A DNA stretch of 64,000 nucleotides from Isoetes taiwanensis (taxonomy: Eukaryota > Streptophyta > Lycopodiopsida > Isoetales > Isoetaceae). The position numbers and the translations under genes were made by a program. Positions 20,620-31,990 of this stretch are shown here, piece after piece. The notes below the pieces were generated by a model. The model was not told the origin of the DNA. It was given only the letters and a program-made list of their open reading frames with translations, and did no database searches. The stretch covers positions 8,596,811-8,660,810 of the forward strand of contig JAJEKV010000002.1 in NCBI GenBank assembly GCA_021234155.1, read 5' to 3'. Position 1 is the stretch's first letter; each line of letters begins with the position of its first letter.

Positions 20620-21965
20620 TTTAACGATTTGCTCTTTAAGAAAGGTGCAGATAATTGGATGCATAGACATGAGTAGCATCAAGCTTCTACAGATACGAGT
20701 TGAAACACAACACTCATGCACAGAATCGAGAGAAGATATACAGACGCAAGACCATCGGTCCATAGAAAACTTAGAATTATCTAGCAGGCCTCGCCTCTAG
20801 ATTCATGCTTCAACCCTCGATTTGCACATAAAGCTCTAAATAGAAAGATCACAAAAGTAGACATGTAAGTACCGATTCTGGAGAGACAAAAAGCTCATGC
20901 TAAGAAAAAGGACAAAGCTAAGAACGACTCATAATAGGAAAAGAAATAAAAATCCAATGCACGAATTCCGGATTTACAGGCTGAATCTGCTTACAGTCCG
21001 GATCTACAGGCCAAATCTGCTAAATTATGCTCTAAGGCTAAACATGGCAGAAGAAAAATAGAAACTAGAGGACGACTGATTAAGCTAGAAGACTAAAGCT
21101 AGAGGAAAAACAACCGCATCTTTTGCTCTGTTCGACAGGTTTAGATATGGAGGCATTACCCGAAAGTGGCATGAGAGATGAACTACCCATTCTAGGGCGA
21201 AATGCATGCAGAAACGATTTGGGTCTGGATCAGAAGGAAGATTTGCTAACGAATTGGCCGATTTTAGGAAGAGGATAGCCGGATCTCTGGGGCTTCCCAC
21301 GTTACAGCCGGTAGACGGATTAGGTGTTCACAGATCCATACGTGGACGTGAAGGAGCAAAATCGACCTAGTAACTTAATAATTTTTAGCCTAACAAGATA
21401 GATGAAATTTTAACGGTCACTAGCTTGAACCACAGCTGGACACCAACTATATGTTGTTACCGTTGTAGCACAGGGCTCATCAAAGGAAATTGGACTGTAC
21501 AAATATAAAAAGCCAGGAGACAGTTAAAGAAAAATTTGTCACTGATTATGCAACAAAACAGCAAACAGGATCTGGCAAGACATCATGTTTTCGGGATTTA
21601 GAATGAGTAAGAAAAAAGCAATGTCCAGGAAACTATTCACAAACTCTATTTAGCATCACAATGGATAAATGGATCTAAGTAAAATTCATGATGCTTATGA
21701 GACAATCTCATGAGCAATTGATAACCGTGAGGCAAAACGAAATGGTATAAGAAGAAACAAACCATGAGGCAAAACGAAATGGTACAAGAAGAAACAAAAA
21801 CCCAGAGAGAAGCAGAGAACGAAAGCAAGAGCAAAAAAGAGAACAATCTTCTAGAAACAAACATGAAAAAGCAAAGGACCATCTTCTAGAAGCAGAATGA
21901 AAAAGCAACCCATCTACAAACTACAGATTGCTAGATGAAAAGAAGCCTACGTCTACAAACTACAA
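20620..21965. other. No gene recognised
   Basis: Contains a tandem doubling of a ~46-bp phrase (GAGGCAAAACGAAATGGTA) near 21,730 and 21,774 and an ACAAACTACA phrase doubled near 21,915 and 21,955. No domain-bearing frame is seen. Confidence 0.4.
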
Positions 21966-22200
21966 ACACAAAAAGTAGGAAGGCAAAACACAAAAAGATG
22001 GAACGCTCAAGAAACACAAAAAGTAGGAAGGCAAAACACAAAAAGATGGAACGCTCAAGAGGAAGGCCGATGATGAAAACCTAGAACTGATGAGATATAT
22101 AATCTGTAAAAAAGATCTTATGGAAAAAATAGACGTTCCAAAAAAGGGCCCGTCTTCTCCAAGAATGATGGTTCTATGTTGCCATAGAACCATTGCATTC
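21966..22200 (+). repeat. Repeat H (copy 2), first part tandemly doubled
   Basis: AAAAAGTAGGAAGGCAAAAC occurs at 21,970 and again at 22,018. The rest matches 16,490-16,650 up to ATTCT and then switches to repeat S. Confidence 0.75.
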
Positions 22201-22865
22201 TAGTCTGCCATTGAAGCTATTCAAATTAGACATTGCAGCATGGATTAGGGATGATGTAGATATGTTATGTGAAGCCGTTCCGTTTTCCATTGACATGTTG
22301 TTACATAGATTGTACATGAGATTTCAAATTCCTCGCTTCGCTAGAGTTTTAGAAAAGCTTATGTGGCACATTAGTATATTTTAGAACGAGATCATTTGTA
22401 GTAAATATATTAATCTTTGTGGCATAACAAAGGGTTGTGTTTAGGTTCCCCGTTTGAACAATTTTTTGCCCCTTCGATGTAAATTCTCCGTTTTCAAACT
22501 CATGCCCGATGAATGGTGGAACCTGAATTAGGCCTTGGACATAGCCAAGATCCCAATGAGGATGTTGGGCTAATTGAAGCTAATAGTACACCATTAGGCC
22601 TTGGACATAGCCAAGATCCCAATGAGAATGTTGGAGTATACCATGTAGTAGGAGGGTTGACCATCTACAATATTGATCAGTGGGGTTAGTAATTGATTCG
22701 GCCATTGGATTGTGCCCAAAATAATTGAATTGATGACTGGGATGAAGGAACGGAAAAATAGTGCAAGAGATTGATTCCGATGCAATCCCTAAATCCCATT
22801 GGGCTTTCTTGTTGGTAGATCATCTAGATTGCCCAATCAAAATAGCAGAGAAGCTAGGACACATT
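22196..22865 (+). repeat. Repeat S (copy 2) plus shared downstream tract
   Basis: Matches 13,261-13,860, including the open frame LPLKLFKLDIAAWIRDDVDM and the tract AGGCCTTGGACATAGCCAAG. That phrase is doubled here, near 22,530 and 22,592. The frame ends at the same stop as copy 1. Confidence 0.7.
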
Positions 22866-23110
22866 ACTTTAGGAGCCCACTCTCTTTAGCTTAAATTTGT
22901 TGTCGCTTCCCATCATCCTGCATCGCAAATGAGATTGGCAACGCAAGCCAGCACTTTTGTTGAATGAAAATAAAGCTGCAGTTATAAATTTCTTCTGCAT
23001 GTCTTGTTCAATGCCCAAGTTGCCTTTGTGATCATAGTGCACGTGGGTTAAGCGGCCTTGGATCTTCATGCCCTTGGCTTGGAGGAGGCTATTGTCGATT
23101 TGACCATGGC
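22866..23110 (-). repeat. Repeat K (inverted copy)
   Basis: The minus strand reads MKIQGRLTHVHYDHKGNLGI at the start of a 66-codon frame. Direct-sense relatives are at 49,371-49,556 (MKIQGRLTHVRYDHKGNLDI) and, with deletions, near 50,515-50,660. The frames diverge after about 25 residues, so coding function is doubtful. Confidence 0.55.
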
Positions 23111-24835
23111 TTGTTTATAGAAACCATTATGTATTTAGGTAGAGAATATCGTTTGTATACATACAAACAGGGGAGGAAAAAAAAAAGAACCCGTCAGACT
23201 GCCTGCTGACCTTCATCAGTGGAGGAATGGACCACTGTGTAAATCCGGCAATCGCGCTCAAGCCAGCAGGCTTCACTTCATCGTCCGGGTTATGGGATTT
23301 GTCTATGCATTTTCAGCATAGTTCCTAGTACGAACTATAGAACAGATCCTGTTCAAGTATAGTCGTGCTTGGTTTTACTTTATCCTTCCCTATATATGCA
23401 ATTCATTTTTGTCAGCAATGCCTGTGGGATATTTTCGACCTTTGCCTCAAGATCGTTCTGTAATGAGCCCACATCAAGTACGTCACTTGTGAAGAGGTAT
23501 GCATCCATTTCTTTTTTCTGAACATTAATCTTCATTTCCCAATACTCTTTCTCCCTTCTTGTAACAATGGTAGTCCTAAGGGCTTGCAGGGCTTTTGTTA
23601 GAGCCTAACTGGCAGTTCCAAAGGATATCCCCTGAGAGCCCGTATTGCAAGTAAGCTCTTAACTAGGTGCATCAATCATTGCAAACATCCACAGGTGCCT
23701 GGAAGTAAAGGAAATGATGAAATGACTGGACCTCAAAGCTCCGCATTGAATTATAATGTCCCTCTCTAAACATTATGTCTGGATCGTTCATGTTGTACTG
23801 TATTGCATCACCAAAGCCTCAATATTCTTGCACCTAAGAAATAGTATGCGAGACAAAATGTTTTAAGGCAAACCAAAAGAGAGTATGTATATCCATCCAG
23901 CATTGGAAATGTAAAGATAGCCTTCATGTCAAGATTACAGTGGCAGAAAGTGTTTGTCAAAGAGAAGTCTTTTTGCCTCTAATCTGCAACAGTCTTCATT
24001 GTGCTATACTATACTTGAATTGCATGATCTAGAAGCAATGTGAAGAGGATGGATAAATAATAGTATTGCACTGACAGAAGCTAACTGAATACCTCATCTT
24101 CATAAATTATGGCATTTTGATCGTAAAGCTTTTCCCTGGCATGGCCACTGTTTGAGTAACTTGCACTGTTTGGCTTGTACTAAGTAGAACTACTGCACAC
24201 ATTGCAAGAGGGAATTAAGCTTTTATATTGTCTACGAACGGTGAAGCTTCCGTCGGCCTGTAAATGCCTCCAGTAAGGCATGTTCTGGCAGATGCTGAGA
24301 ATAAATAGCCTTCTCGGATTGGTGGGGTTTGGACTTTCTCATGGCTTATAATATGGCTACTATCCTTCATTTGAGGTATAGTAGGGTTTCTGTCAACTTG
24401 TTTGCTGTGATCTTTTTAAAATTGGCTCTACTACCACGGACCACATGCACTTGACCACATTAATGCATAACAAATGCCACGGCCAACTAATTATTAACTC
24501 TAAGATGCTGTAATTCTGAAATGCCAATATCGGTTTCCCATGAAGGGACTCTTATTAAAGTTTAGGACAGAAGATAAGACCTTTGCTCCACATGAAGTAC
24601 GGAAAAATGAGCAGGAAAGAGATGGGCGGAATAAACGTGCATGAAGATAATGCCATATCGTGGAGTGCAGATACTACATCTCTGGTCTATGTTGTCCTCA
24701 AACATAGAACAGATGGGGCTTTAAGTTCCTGTTGTAATGGATATATCAAGCCACAGGAAGGTGGGTTGGTTGCTATGTATTTGAACAATGGATTGCTTAT
24801 TCCTCCTGTGGAATGAAATGAGGTTGCAGATTCCT
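23111..24835 (+). repeat. Block Q: second copy of the three-copy block
   Basis: Matches the reverse complement of block R from 49,330 to 48,884 and from 47,522 to 46,124. Between these two parts block R carries the tandem array. Shared phrases include CCGTCAGACTGCCTGCTGAC (23,193), TGCAATACGGGC/GCCCGTATTGCA and CCAACTAATTATTAACTCTA. No confident gene lies inside apart from the short conserved frame at its right end. Similarity to block R ends at the CTCCTGTGGAATGAAATGAG phrase. Confidence 0.75.
24583..24816 (+). CDS. Short conserved open frame of block Q (hypothetical)
   Basis: A 78-codon frame (ATG at 24,592) reads through HEDNAISWSADTTSLVYVV and DGALSSCCNGYIKPQEGGLV to a stop. The identical frame, with one residue changed near the end, is at 46,124-46,357 on the minus strand. 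Its last codons are at 1-67. The sequence reads like a normal protein exon, but I do not recognise its family. Both copies are open, which could reflect recent duplication only. There is no visible promoter and no downstream exon that I can define. Confidence 0.3.
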   Translation: MLHMKYGKMSRKEMGGINVHEDNAISWSADTTSLVYVVLKHRTDGALSSCCNGYIKPQEGGLVAMYLNNGLLIPPVE

Positions 24836-25106
24836 CTACGAAATCTAATTTTACTGGGGTGTTATCCTCAAGTGACACTATTTTATTACTACTCTTAGTA
24901 ATAGAGTGATCGTCCAAATCTATAATAATCTTATTGCTCTGATTGTACATTGTAGAAGTGGAGTCTTGTTCCATACTACCAACGCTTTTCCTAGGATCCA
25001 TTGTTATTCTAGGAGCCAACCTTGGAGATATAACAGGCCCAGTGTTGGTACTGTTGCCGTTCCCAGAATAAGATTTGTTACCAAATATGGCTCTGCTTTT
25101 TGGATT
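24836..25106 (-). other. Unassigned segment between block Q and the copia LTR
   Basis: A minus-strand frame (25,115 to 24,687) reads Ser/Asn/Thr-rich sequence such as DLDDHSITKSSNKIVSLEDN. It may be part of the internal region of a retroelement, but no motif confirms this, and it runs into block Q, so it is a chimera. Confidence 0.25.
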
Positions 25107-25759
25107 CCATCCCAAAATAAAAAAGAAGATTAGTTAGTTAAAGCCTCATCAATCCTATGGCAGCCAAACCTTATATCAACATAAATGGAATATACTCTCT
25201 TCTTATACCAACTTAGAGTAAATTCTAAGAAAGATGTTACTAATATGAAAGTATGATACAACTATTCATATTCTAAATGAGGTGTGCCTTGGACAGGTCT
25301 TCGGGTCCGTCGATTATGTGGCATCCATGATGTAACCTGCGGCATGTAAAGCTCCTAGTTTTCCTCCAAGTTCATTAAATCTTTGAATTTCAATATCACA
25401 CCCCCTAAGTATACAGGTACAAAATTGTTGCCATGTGTCTCATAAAGCCAACAAAGCATATAATGTACGTCTTAGCTTCTTTGCAATTCTTAAATATAGA
25501 ACAATGGAGAATAGAATGATTGAGTATGATATAAATGAGTTCAACAACGTGGCAAATAGTCAAGAGACACGACTCTAGTGCCATGTAAGCATGCCACTTG
25601 GCATGCCACCTCAGCATGTAACTTGATCTATATGATCACTAATATTATATTCTAACACTCCCCCTTGATCAATAGATCAAGAAGGATTGAACTCTCCCTT
25701 GGCAAATCTCCCCCTTAATGGAGAGAATTCGAATCTCCTTCAAATTTGAGAATTCAAGC
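25107..25759 (-). mobile_element. Copia-type 3' LTR with polypurine tract (copy 1)
   Basis: On the minus strand a purine tract (CAAGGGGGAG, plus 25,658-25,667) is followed directly by TGTTAGAATATAATATTAG, the classic TG start of a plant copia 3' LTR, at 25,657. The LTR runs left to about 25,107. A second tract (AAGGGGGAGA) lies about 60 bp further upstream. The coding region expected to its right is not present; after 25,759 the sequence changes and the LINE begins. An equally long copy (653 bp, same ends) is at 44,087-44,739. Confidence 0.75.
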
Positions 25760-25859
25760 CAACTTACGGATGATGAGTATACCCCCTAGGTATACGATGA
25801 TGCCATATCGATGACTTTACGAAATTTGAGGGGTTAACCTTTGGATGACACCTCCACAG

Positions 25860-27190
25860 TCAACCTGACGCGTGCGGGGAGTTCAGCGGCAGAGTATTAG
25901 CCACCCGCGCCCAGATAGCACAATCATGTTCCTGAAGACGAAACCTGTGACGAAAAAGCTGCCAGGGTGCCAGCTGCCTGTCGACATACCAATCCCCCAC
26001 TGTCAAGACCCCAAGCTGTGTCCACCTGCGTTGGACTCGAGGATCCACGGATGCTGCCAACACCGATGGTGATGCACCCGGGCCGAGCGGGATCCACCAT
26101 GGCGATGACTCTAACTGAATACAACTCGAAGCATCGATTGTAAATAGCGGGCGGACCTGCTCCCAGGCTCGCAGGAGCCCCTTCAGAAAGAGAGAGGCAT
26201 TAACATACGGTCTGATATCCACAAATAACGCCCAAGGAAGCCGCGCAAGCACAATCGGCTTATGGAAAACTATCGAATGAGACAGCGACTGATGAAGCAA
26301 AACCATGCCAGGTGAGTCGAGCGCATTCTCGAGAACCGCAAAGATGAACTTGGAAATCAGGACCTTGCTATGGAGAGAGAGATCTAAGATGCCGAGGCCA
26401 CCCGCAGCTTTGGGACGCACGCATTTCCACCAGGCAACCTTGACGACCGCCCCTTCCTCATTGCCTTCCCATATGAAGTTAGAATCATGAAGGAAATTTC
26501 TCGAACCTTGCTTTCTGGCGCCAGGATGATAGACGACATATAAATATGTGTTGAGCATAAAATGAACTTCGCCACTGTGACCCTACCAGCCATGGAAAGT
26601 TTTTCCCCCTTCCACCACTGCCGACGCAATCCCAGCAAAATGTCCTCCCAAATACCTGCTGCCAAAATGTCAATGCCGAACGAGATACCCAAGAGCCTAG
26701 AGCATGTGCCCTGTGGCTGCGTTCGCCAAGGAAATTGGGACAAGACCGCGGGCATGGGGTCTGCGGCTGGCCACAACGTCGAGCACTTCGTCCAATTCAT
26801 TAGGCAGCCTGCGGCAATAGAGAATGTGTCCAGAAGCTCCTTCGTATTTAACAGATTCCTTTCATCAGCCTGTAGGAAAAGAAAGGAGTCATCGGCATAC
26901 TGACTTCCAATCTGCAATGACCCGTCTGCCATCCTCAACCCCTCCATAACACCCACCTCCACTGCCGGGATCAATAACTGCGAGAGGGCTTCTGCAACAA
27001 TGGTGAATAGGTAGGGTGCCAAAGGGCATCCCTGGCGAACTCCACGTCCCACACTAAGTGTCATGCGGGATTTTGCAAAGGAATCAGAACAGAAAAAACA
27101 AAACAAAAAAGCCAAGGAAACTGTATGCCAAGACAAGAATCCCTTGAACATCAGAAAGAATACATGAGGTTTCACAAGAAGCTGAGACAC
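25860..27190 (-). pseudogene. L1-like LINE reverse transcriptase relic (copy 1)
   Basis: A 268-codon minus-strand frame (27,190 to 26,384) contains VGRGVRQGCPLAPYLFTIVA and, near residue 98, QYADDSFLF with an intact YADD catalytic motif (about 26,888-26,899). The thumb region (WWKGEKLSMAGRVTVAKFIL) follows. After a frameshift near 26,480 the next frame (26,558 to 25,860) gives the C-terminal part, with WWKCVRPKAAGGLGILDLSL and later WIPLGPGASPSVLAA. This is the normal order for plant L1-type ORF2. The endonuclease and the RT fingers are missing, so the copy is 5'-truncated. Its 3' end is lost at about 25,860. Confidence 0.85.
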
Positions 27191-27542
27191 AAAACTGAAA
27201 TAAGACTATGTTAAGTGTTATTTAAAAACTTGAGATCTAAGTCTACTGATTGTTTTCGACTGTTGGTAATTTGTGGTATTCATTTTTTGTTTTGTACAGA
27301 GGGCCATAGTGGAGCCATATTTTCTTGGCATTTTTTCTGTTGGAAATACTCTGTTTCATGATACCGACCAGAAGATTTCGCACACAAATTATCTAAATCG
27401 AAAATCATATTGCAAAGGCCAAAAACATTTCAAATCAGAAGACAGATTACCTGACATCAAGGTATTTGTGGCCAGCACCAAGCAATTCTTTCGCGGTTTC
27501 CACAGACAGTAGCAGCTCTGAAATATTTGAGAAAATATTAGA

Positions 27543-27888
27543 TTGATGTGGCCGGAAGTGGGAAAATCAAAGCCTATCCTTTTTGCTATTGCTGCTGGCT
27601 AGTTTTATGAGTTGCGTGCCTTTATTTTGCAAACTTTTAAATCTGCAGGTTTCTTCATTGCTCCACATAAATGTCAGCTTACGCTTTCCCTTGAAGTAAA
27701 ATTTCTAAGTTACATAGTCAACTCATGTACAGGTTTACTTTCCATTGCGTTGTAGCATCGCCAGAAGTTCTTAGAGCTTGCCAAGCCGCTCGCTTCAAAT
27801 ACTAAAATGCATGCTCGTCAGTTTGCATCCTTTTTGGGTATGATTGCATCTTTCAAGGCTGGGCCCTTTTTGCAAACCTCTTAGCTTC
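27543..27888 (+). pseudogene. Possible DIRS-like RT/RNase H relic (copy 1)
   Basis: The frame reads a palm-to-thumb segment (APHKCQLTLSLEVKFLSYIV) resembling the KC-x-FLG-x-IV part of reverse transcriptases. It continues with HRQKFLELAKPL and FASFLGMIASFK, which resembles the connection region of DIRS-type elements (pattern LA-x-x-x-G-x-I-x-S). Stops interrupt it at a TAG near 27,600 and at the codon after SIAL. The better copy is at 43,064-43,420. Assignment rests on motif wording only and could instead be a gypsy or pararetrovirus relic. Confidence 0.4.
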
Positions 27889-28154
27889 AATATCTTGAAC
27901 ATCTATGCCTCCATTAGATCTTGGTCCCAAGTTGTCTAAAAAAGTCAATAATCCCCTTGTTTAGAATTGCATCTGACATATTTCCACAATTGATTGCTTG
28001 TGTATTATATACATCTGCAAAAGTTGCATAGTTAGAAATCTCCATAACCTGTAAAAACTCTATAAAAATCTTTTTAATTTTGAAGATCTCATGCACATGC
28101 TCCAGTATAGATAGAAGCACAAGAATAACAGTTCATATAAAAAAAAAAAGGTCT

Positions 28155-28215
28155 TTGCGCAAGACGGAGGGTTGCCCTCCATGGCCGGAGGGTGAAGTGG
28201 CTTAAATCATAGTTC
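28155..28215. repeat. Short repeat with a GGAGGG/CCCTCC hairpin (copy 1)
   Basis: CGGAGGGTTGCCCTCCATGG, then CCGGAGGGTGAAGTGGCTTAA. It recurs at 30,069-30,115. GGAGGG-TTG-CCCTCC is a perfect 6-bp stem. Related sequence (inverted) is near 11,711. Confidence 0.6.
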
Positions 28216-28841
28216 AAAGTCATATTTTGGCATGATTGGATTACTTCATTACGTAAACATATATCCTATATTCTTGCAAGCATGAACGCTGTTGTGTTAG
28301 TCCAAAGTTGCAACATCTTGACATTAAACGGCAAGTAAAATCACAAGTAAGGACATTAGCGCGGCAACATTAGGCGCACGTTTACTAGTTCTTTCTATAT
28401 TGCCTCCATTGTGGCTCCAAAGGGCCTGTCAATTACAGTTTTGGCCAATTAGCACGTGTTCTCTGTTGTTTATTAGAAGACAACATCATTGAGTTTCATA
28501 TCAACAACCTTGGTTAAATGATGTTCACGTTGTTCAAAGCCCTGTCATAGTGTTGCCCAATAAGGTTCTGGAAAATAGGTCGCTATAGATCGCCATAGCC
28601 AAACCACCTATTAAAAAACATACTTGCCAAACCACCTATTAAAAAACATACTTGCCATAGCCAAACCACCTATTAATAATGCATAAATGGTAAAATTACA
28701 ACAATTTTGTTTAGTTTTTGTCACAATCTCCAGTACATTCATGAAATGGGCATGTAAATTCCTTGTCTCCGTGTAAATACAAACAATGACATTTAAAAGA
28801 CAAATAGCTCACTTTAATTATATCCTTCCTCAAATCAAGCG
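28216..28841. other. No gene; 3 tandem-like copies of a 28-bp phrase
   Basis: CCAAACCACCTATTAA occurs near 28,600, 28,627 and 28,661. No coding sequence is recognised. Confidence 0.45.
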
Positions 28842-29035
28842 TGCAAACCTGAACCTATTACAATATTGTCAATGTAAGGGCGCCACTAACGAAGAAACCA
28901 TTAATCTTATAATAAACTATTACATCGGGTGGAAAGCATATCATGCTCATAAGAGCAATTTTATCGGGCTAAGAATCAAATGAATAAAATATGTTAAACA
29001 ATGAAGAGTTGAAGACCCTTACATCTGGACGTTTC
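28842..29035. repeat. ~190-bp direct repeat (copy 1; copy 2 at 29,690-29,880)
   Basis: AACCTGAACCTATTACAATA ... GAAGACCCTTACATCTGGA is repeated about 845 bp downstream with small differences (AAGAAACCATTAATCTTATA in both). The 65-codon frame over copy 1 is not kept in copy 2. Confidence 0.8.
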
Positions 29036-30064
29036 GCTGCACAAAGGGACTTCAATGAAATAATCAGTTTGCCTATTTTGGCTTCACGTCTGTCTGCAAA
29101 TATAGATTCTCCGCAGACTATCCGGTAATCAATGAGACAAAAACAAATTAATAGAGATTTTAACAAAGCTGACTGCCTCAGAAATGCATTAAGGACCCTG
29201 ATTCTATTTCAATGGTAAAGAACTAGAGAAGAAACCGCGCATTACGGACTACATTGTCCTAAAGAACATTGAATTTGCAATAAATATGTTCAGGCATGCA
29301 TCCAAATTACTATATGTGCTCTGTAAACGTCAGAACGAGTCTGATTTCTGTAAATTTCTGTAAAATTCTTCTATTCTATTTCTAGTAGCAAAGAGCGAAT
29401 CAAGATAGATGATAATGTCTCATTTTCGTACATTTTCCACAAGATGACAGCCATGGAGCAGAACTAAAATCCGAAGCTGAAAGGAACAGAAGGAAAGAGA
29501 TAATGCTCACCCCTAAACTCTCCTATGATAAATTCTTCAGCTTCAAGAACATAAACCAGAGTGACAAAATCGAGCCTATGAAGTATCCTTGGAAGTGCCA
29601 AAGTTAGGGCACCATAACATGTTTGCCAAACAAATAATTCACCTCTTCAGGCTGCATCCAATCTTGAACTACTGATCTGGCGCAGCTACCTGAACCTGTT
29701 ACAATATTGTCAATGTAAGGAACTGGCACCAACGAAGAAACCATTAATCTTATAATAAACTATTACATCTGGCTGGAAAGCATATCATGTTCATAAGAGC
29801 AATTTTTATCCAGGCTAAGAATCGAATGAATAAAATATGTTAAACAAAAAGGATTGAAGACCCTTACATCTGGACCAACTGAGGGCCTTGACCCAGCTTA
29901 TTCATCGAATTACAGATGTATGGGCGCCTGTACAGAGCATGCATTCTTACAATACTAAGGGAACATACACGCAGCAGAGCTCATCCTTGTGCATAAAATG
30001 GCTGTTGTACATCTGCTACCCAAGGATGGAAACCGGAAACCAGATGAATCGATGATGCTAGTTT
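29036..30064. repeat. Spacer and second ~190-bp copy (29,690-29,880); no gene recognised
   Basis: The second copy of the direct repeat lies at 29,690-29,880. The remaining sequence contains no domain-bearing frame. This duplicated stretch could be intronic sequence of an old gene, but I cannot define exons. Confidence 0.5.
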
Positions 30065-31782
30065 GGCACGGAGGGTTGCCCTCCATGGTCGGAGGGTGAA
30101 GTGGCTTAAGTCATAGTTGAAGACAATAGAGTACTTGATACTTGATAACATACTAAATAATAAATCGAAATTGCTATTTCCAATCCAATGTTTGTAACCT
30201 TTTATTATAACGAAAATATCTAAAGATTTAACAACGTTTAAAAGCAACTTAGCTTCTTCATGTTAGATAGTGCTGCATCGGTATCTCTGGTAGCTTTGAA
30301 TAGAACAACACGGTACTTGTTCATAGGAAACCTGAGTGGGAGTAGAGTGTTCATCTGAGCAGGTTTTAAGGTGAGGCTATAGTCAAAGTCTATTACTCTT
30401 TGTGAGGCCGGGCCTGAGGTGGGACATTGTAAATGATGAACTGGAGTTATCATCCTCAGTATAAATAAGGATCATAGCTACATGCTCAAAATGTTGTGGT
30501 GAAACACTAATGTCAAAATATTAATTCAAAATTTAGTATGTGAATATTGTCGGATTGTTGTAAAGTTGAATAATGTCACTAGGGAATTGCCTAGCGTTGC
30601 TTGGGCAAAGCTAGGGAAAGCATTCGGGGGTGTGCATTGTTATTTGCAATATGATGTCCTCATTGTGTTTGGCGTATATAAAGATGCGATGCGCCATTAG
30701 TATGTAAAGGAAGTGCAATAAGGATGATTGATTATACATTTATCTCATCTGTTAATATTTCTTTGTACGCTACATTTCTCTGTTAATATAATCTCTATCT
30801 TGGTTTCATAACATGCTCAATTCTAAAAAACATTCGCTATTGAGTGAACCTACATGATGTAAATCAATCTAGGCATTGAGGCATTACATTGATATCCAAG
30901 ATCATTGTAAATATGAAGGTCTAATAAAGTAAATATTTTTAATTCAAGATTTATTCGAGGTTTAGCTAACATGTACTTTAATGGAAATTGCTTTCTCTCT
31001 CAGCATCAAGATATGGTTTATGCTTGGAGCTTGAGCATATATTAGTATGCACCATAGTGCAAAGATGTACTTTAAAGCAAAAGCTTGTCATAGAAAACAA
31101 AATGAACCGACCTTGAAAACAGATTAAGGTTCATTATAGATTGACAAAAACTGACTTTTATATGAAAGGTTGTTTATTGCGGCTTGAGGATATGCTAAAG
31201 CCTGAAGATATCTTGTCGTAGGATGCCATCTGAAACGTAAAATTTCCTTAAGGGATAAACTGTACAAATATTATGTACCCAGTTGTTGTACCTTGGGACT
31301 AAAACATCAGTGCAACATGACTGTACAATGCCGCTTAGGCATCATCTTAATGGGCTTTGGCCTTTGGAGTTTTGTTGAAGGTGGATGCCATATCCTTGGA
31401 TGCCCATATGTCATCAAATATCATCAGTTGCATATCCTTTTCTATATCTCAAATGGATACAAAGCCAAATTAGAATAGACTGAAGTAAAAATGTAGACAC
31501 TGAAATACTTAGAATTTAGTGCAAACTATGAAACAGACAGGAGATTGAGATTTATGCAAAAGATCGAGGTGGAAAAAAGCAAACGTACTTGAGATGTTAT
31601 AGAAGCCTTGCCTGCATTAACCATAAGACCTGCATTAACAAACCAAGTACTTTGTGTACTCAGATGGCTTTCAAAACATTATTGTAACTGTTATTACAGC
31701 CTGCGCATTATTACATGCAAATGTGAAAATCCGATGCTAGAAGCGAAATGCAAGACTGCTTTTAGATGCAAAGTTGCATACC
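30065..31782. other. No gene recognised; short hairpin repeat copy at its left edge
   Basis: 30,069-30,115 repeats 28,158-28,205. The rest is AT-rich; short frames at 30,238-30,453 and 31,293-31,478 show no domain. Confidence 0.4.
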
Positions 31783-31990
31783 TCAGTCAGATGTCATAAG
31801 TGACAGAAACAGCCCTATGAATGTTAGAAAACAGTCCTTTCTCAACAAATCCTCTATAGGCTGTGGTAGGAGGACTGGCTCCATTATAGAAATCCCTGTC
31901 TGGTCTGCTCCAAACAAATCACAATAAGGAATAAATGCATGCTTGATAAGTGTTGGTAAATCAACAAATGTGGCAAACAAAATTATGCCA
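31783..31990 (-). other. Candidate exon relic (unidentified protein)
   Basis: The minus strand reads TFVDLPTLIKHAFIPYCDLF, then ISIMEPVLLPQPIE. After a one-base frame change it continues GFVEKGLFSNIHRAVSVTYD. The wording is protein-like and the second frame continues the first, so this may be a decayed exon. A GTATGC donor-like sequence follows at plus 31,783-31,788. I do not recognise the family, and the neighbouring sequence gives no second exon. Confidence 0.3.

Larger units (their letters stand above)
25760..28140. repeat. Block B, copy 1 (duplicated part 26,241-28,140)
   Basis: From CCGCGCAAGCACAATCGGC (26,241) to the A-run at 28,136 this segment is duplicated in the same orientation at 41,752-43,665, with only small indels. 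It contains the LINE reverse transcriptase, shared flank, and the DIRS-like relic. Both copies end at an A-run (about 11 A here, about 19 A in the other). Confidence 0.85.

Noticed and set aside
23111-23480. Minus-strand frame DCLLTFISGGMD in the block R outer part as a conserved protein
   Set aside because: Open in the 49- and 52-kb copies only, broken in the 23-kb copy; the similarity is nucleotide-level repeat similarity.
25860-27190. Active LINE because YADD is intact
   Set aside because: The endonuclease and RT fingers are missing, a frameshift separates the C-terminal part, and the 3' end is lost.
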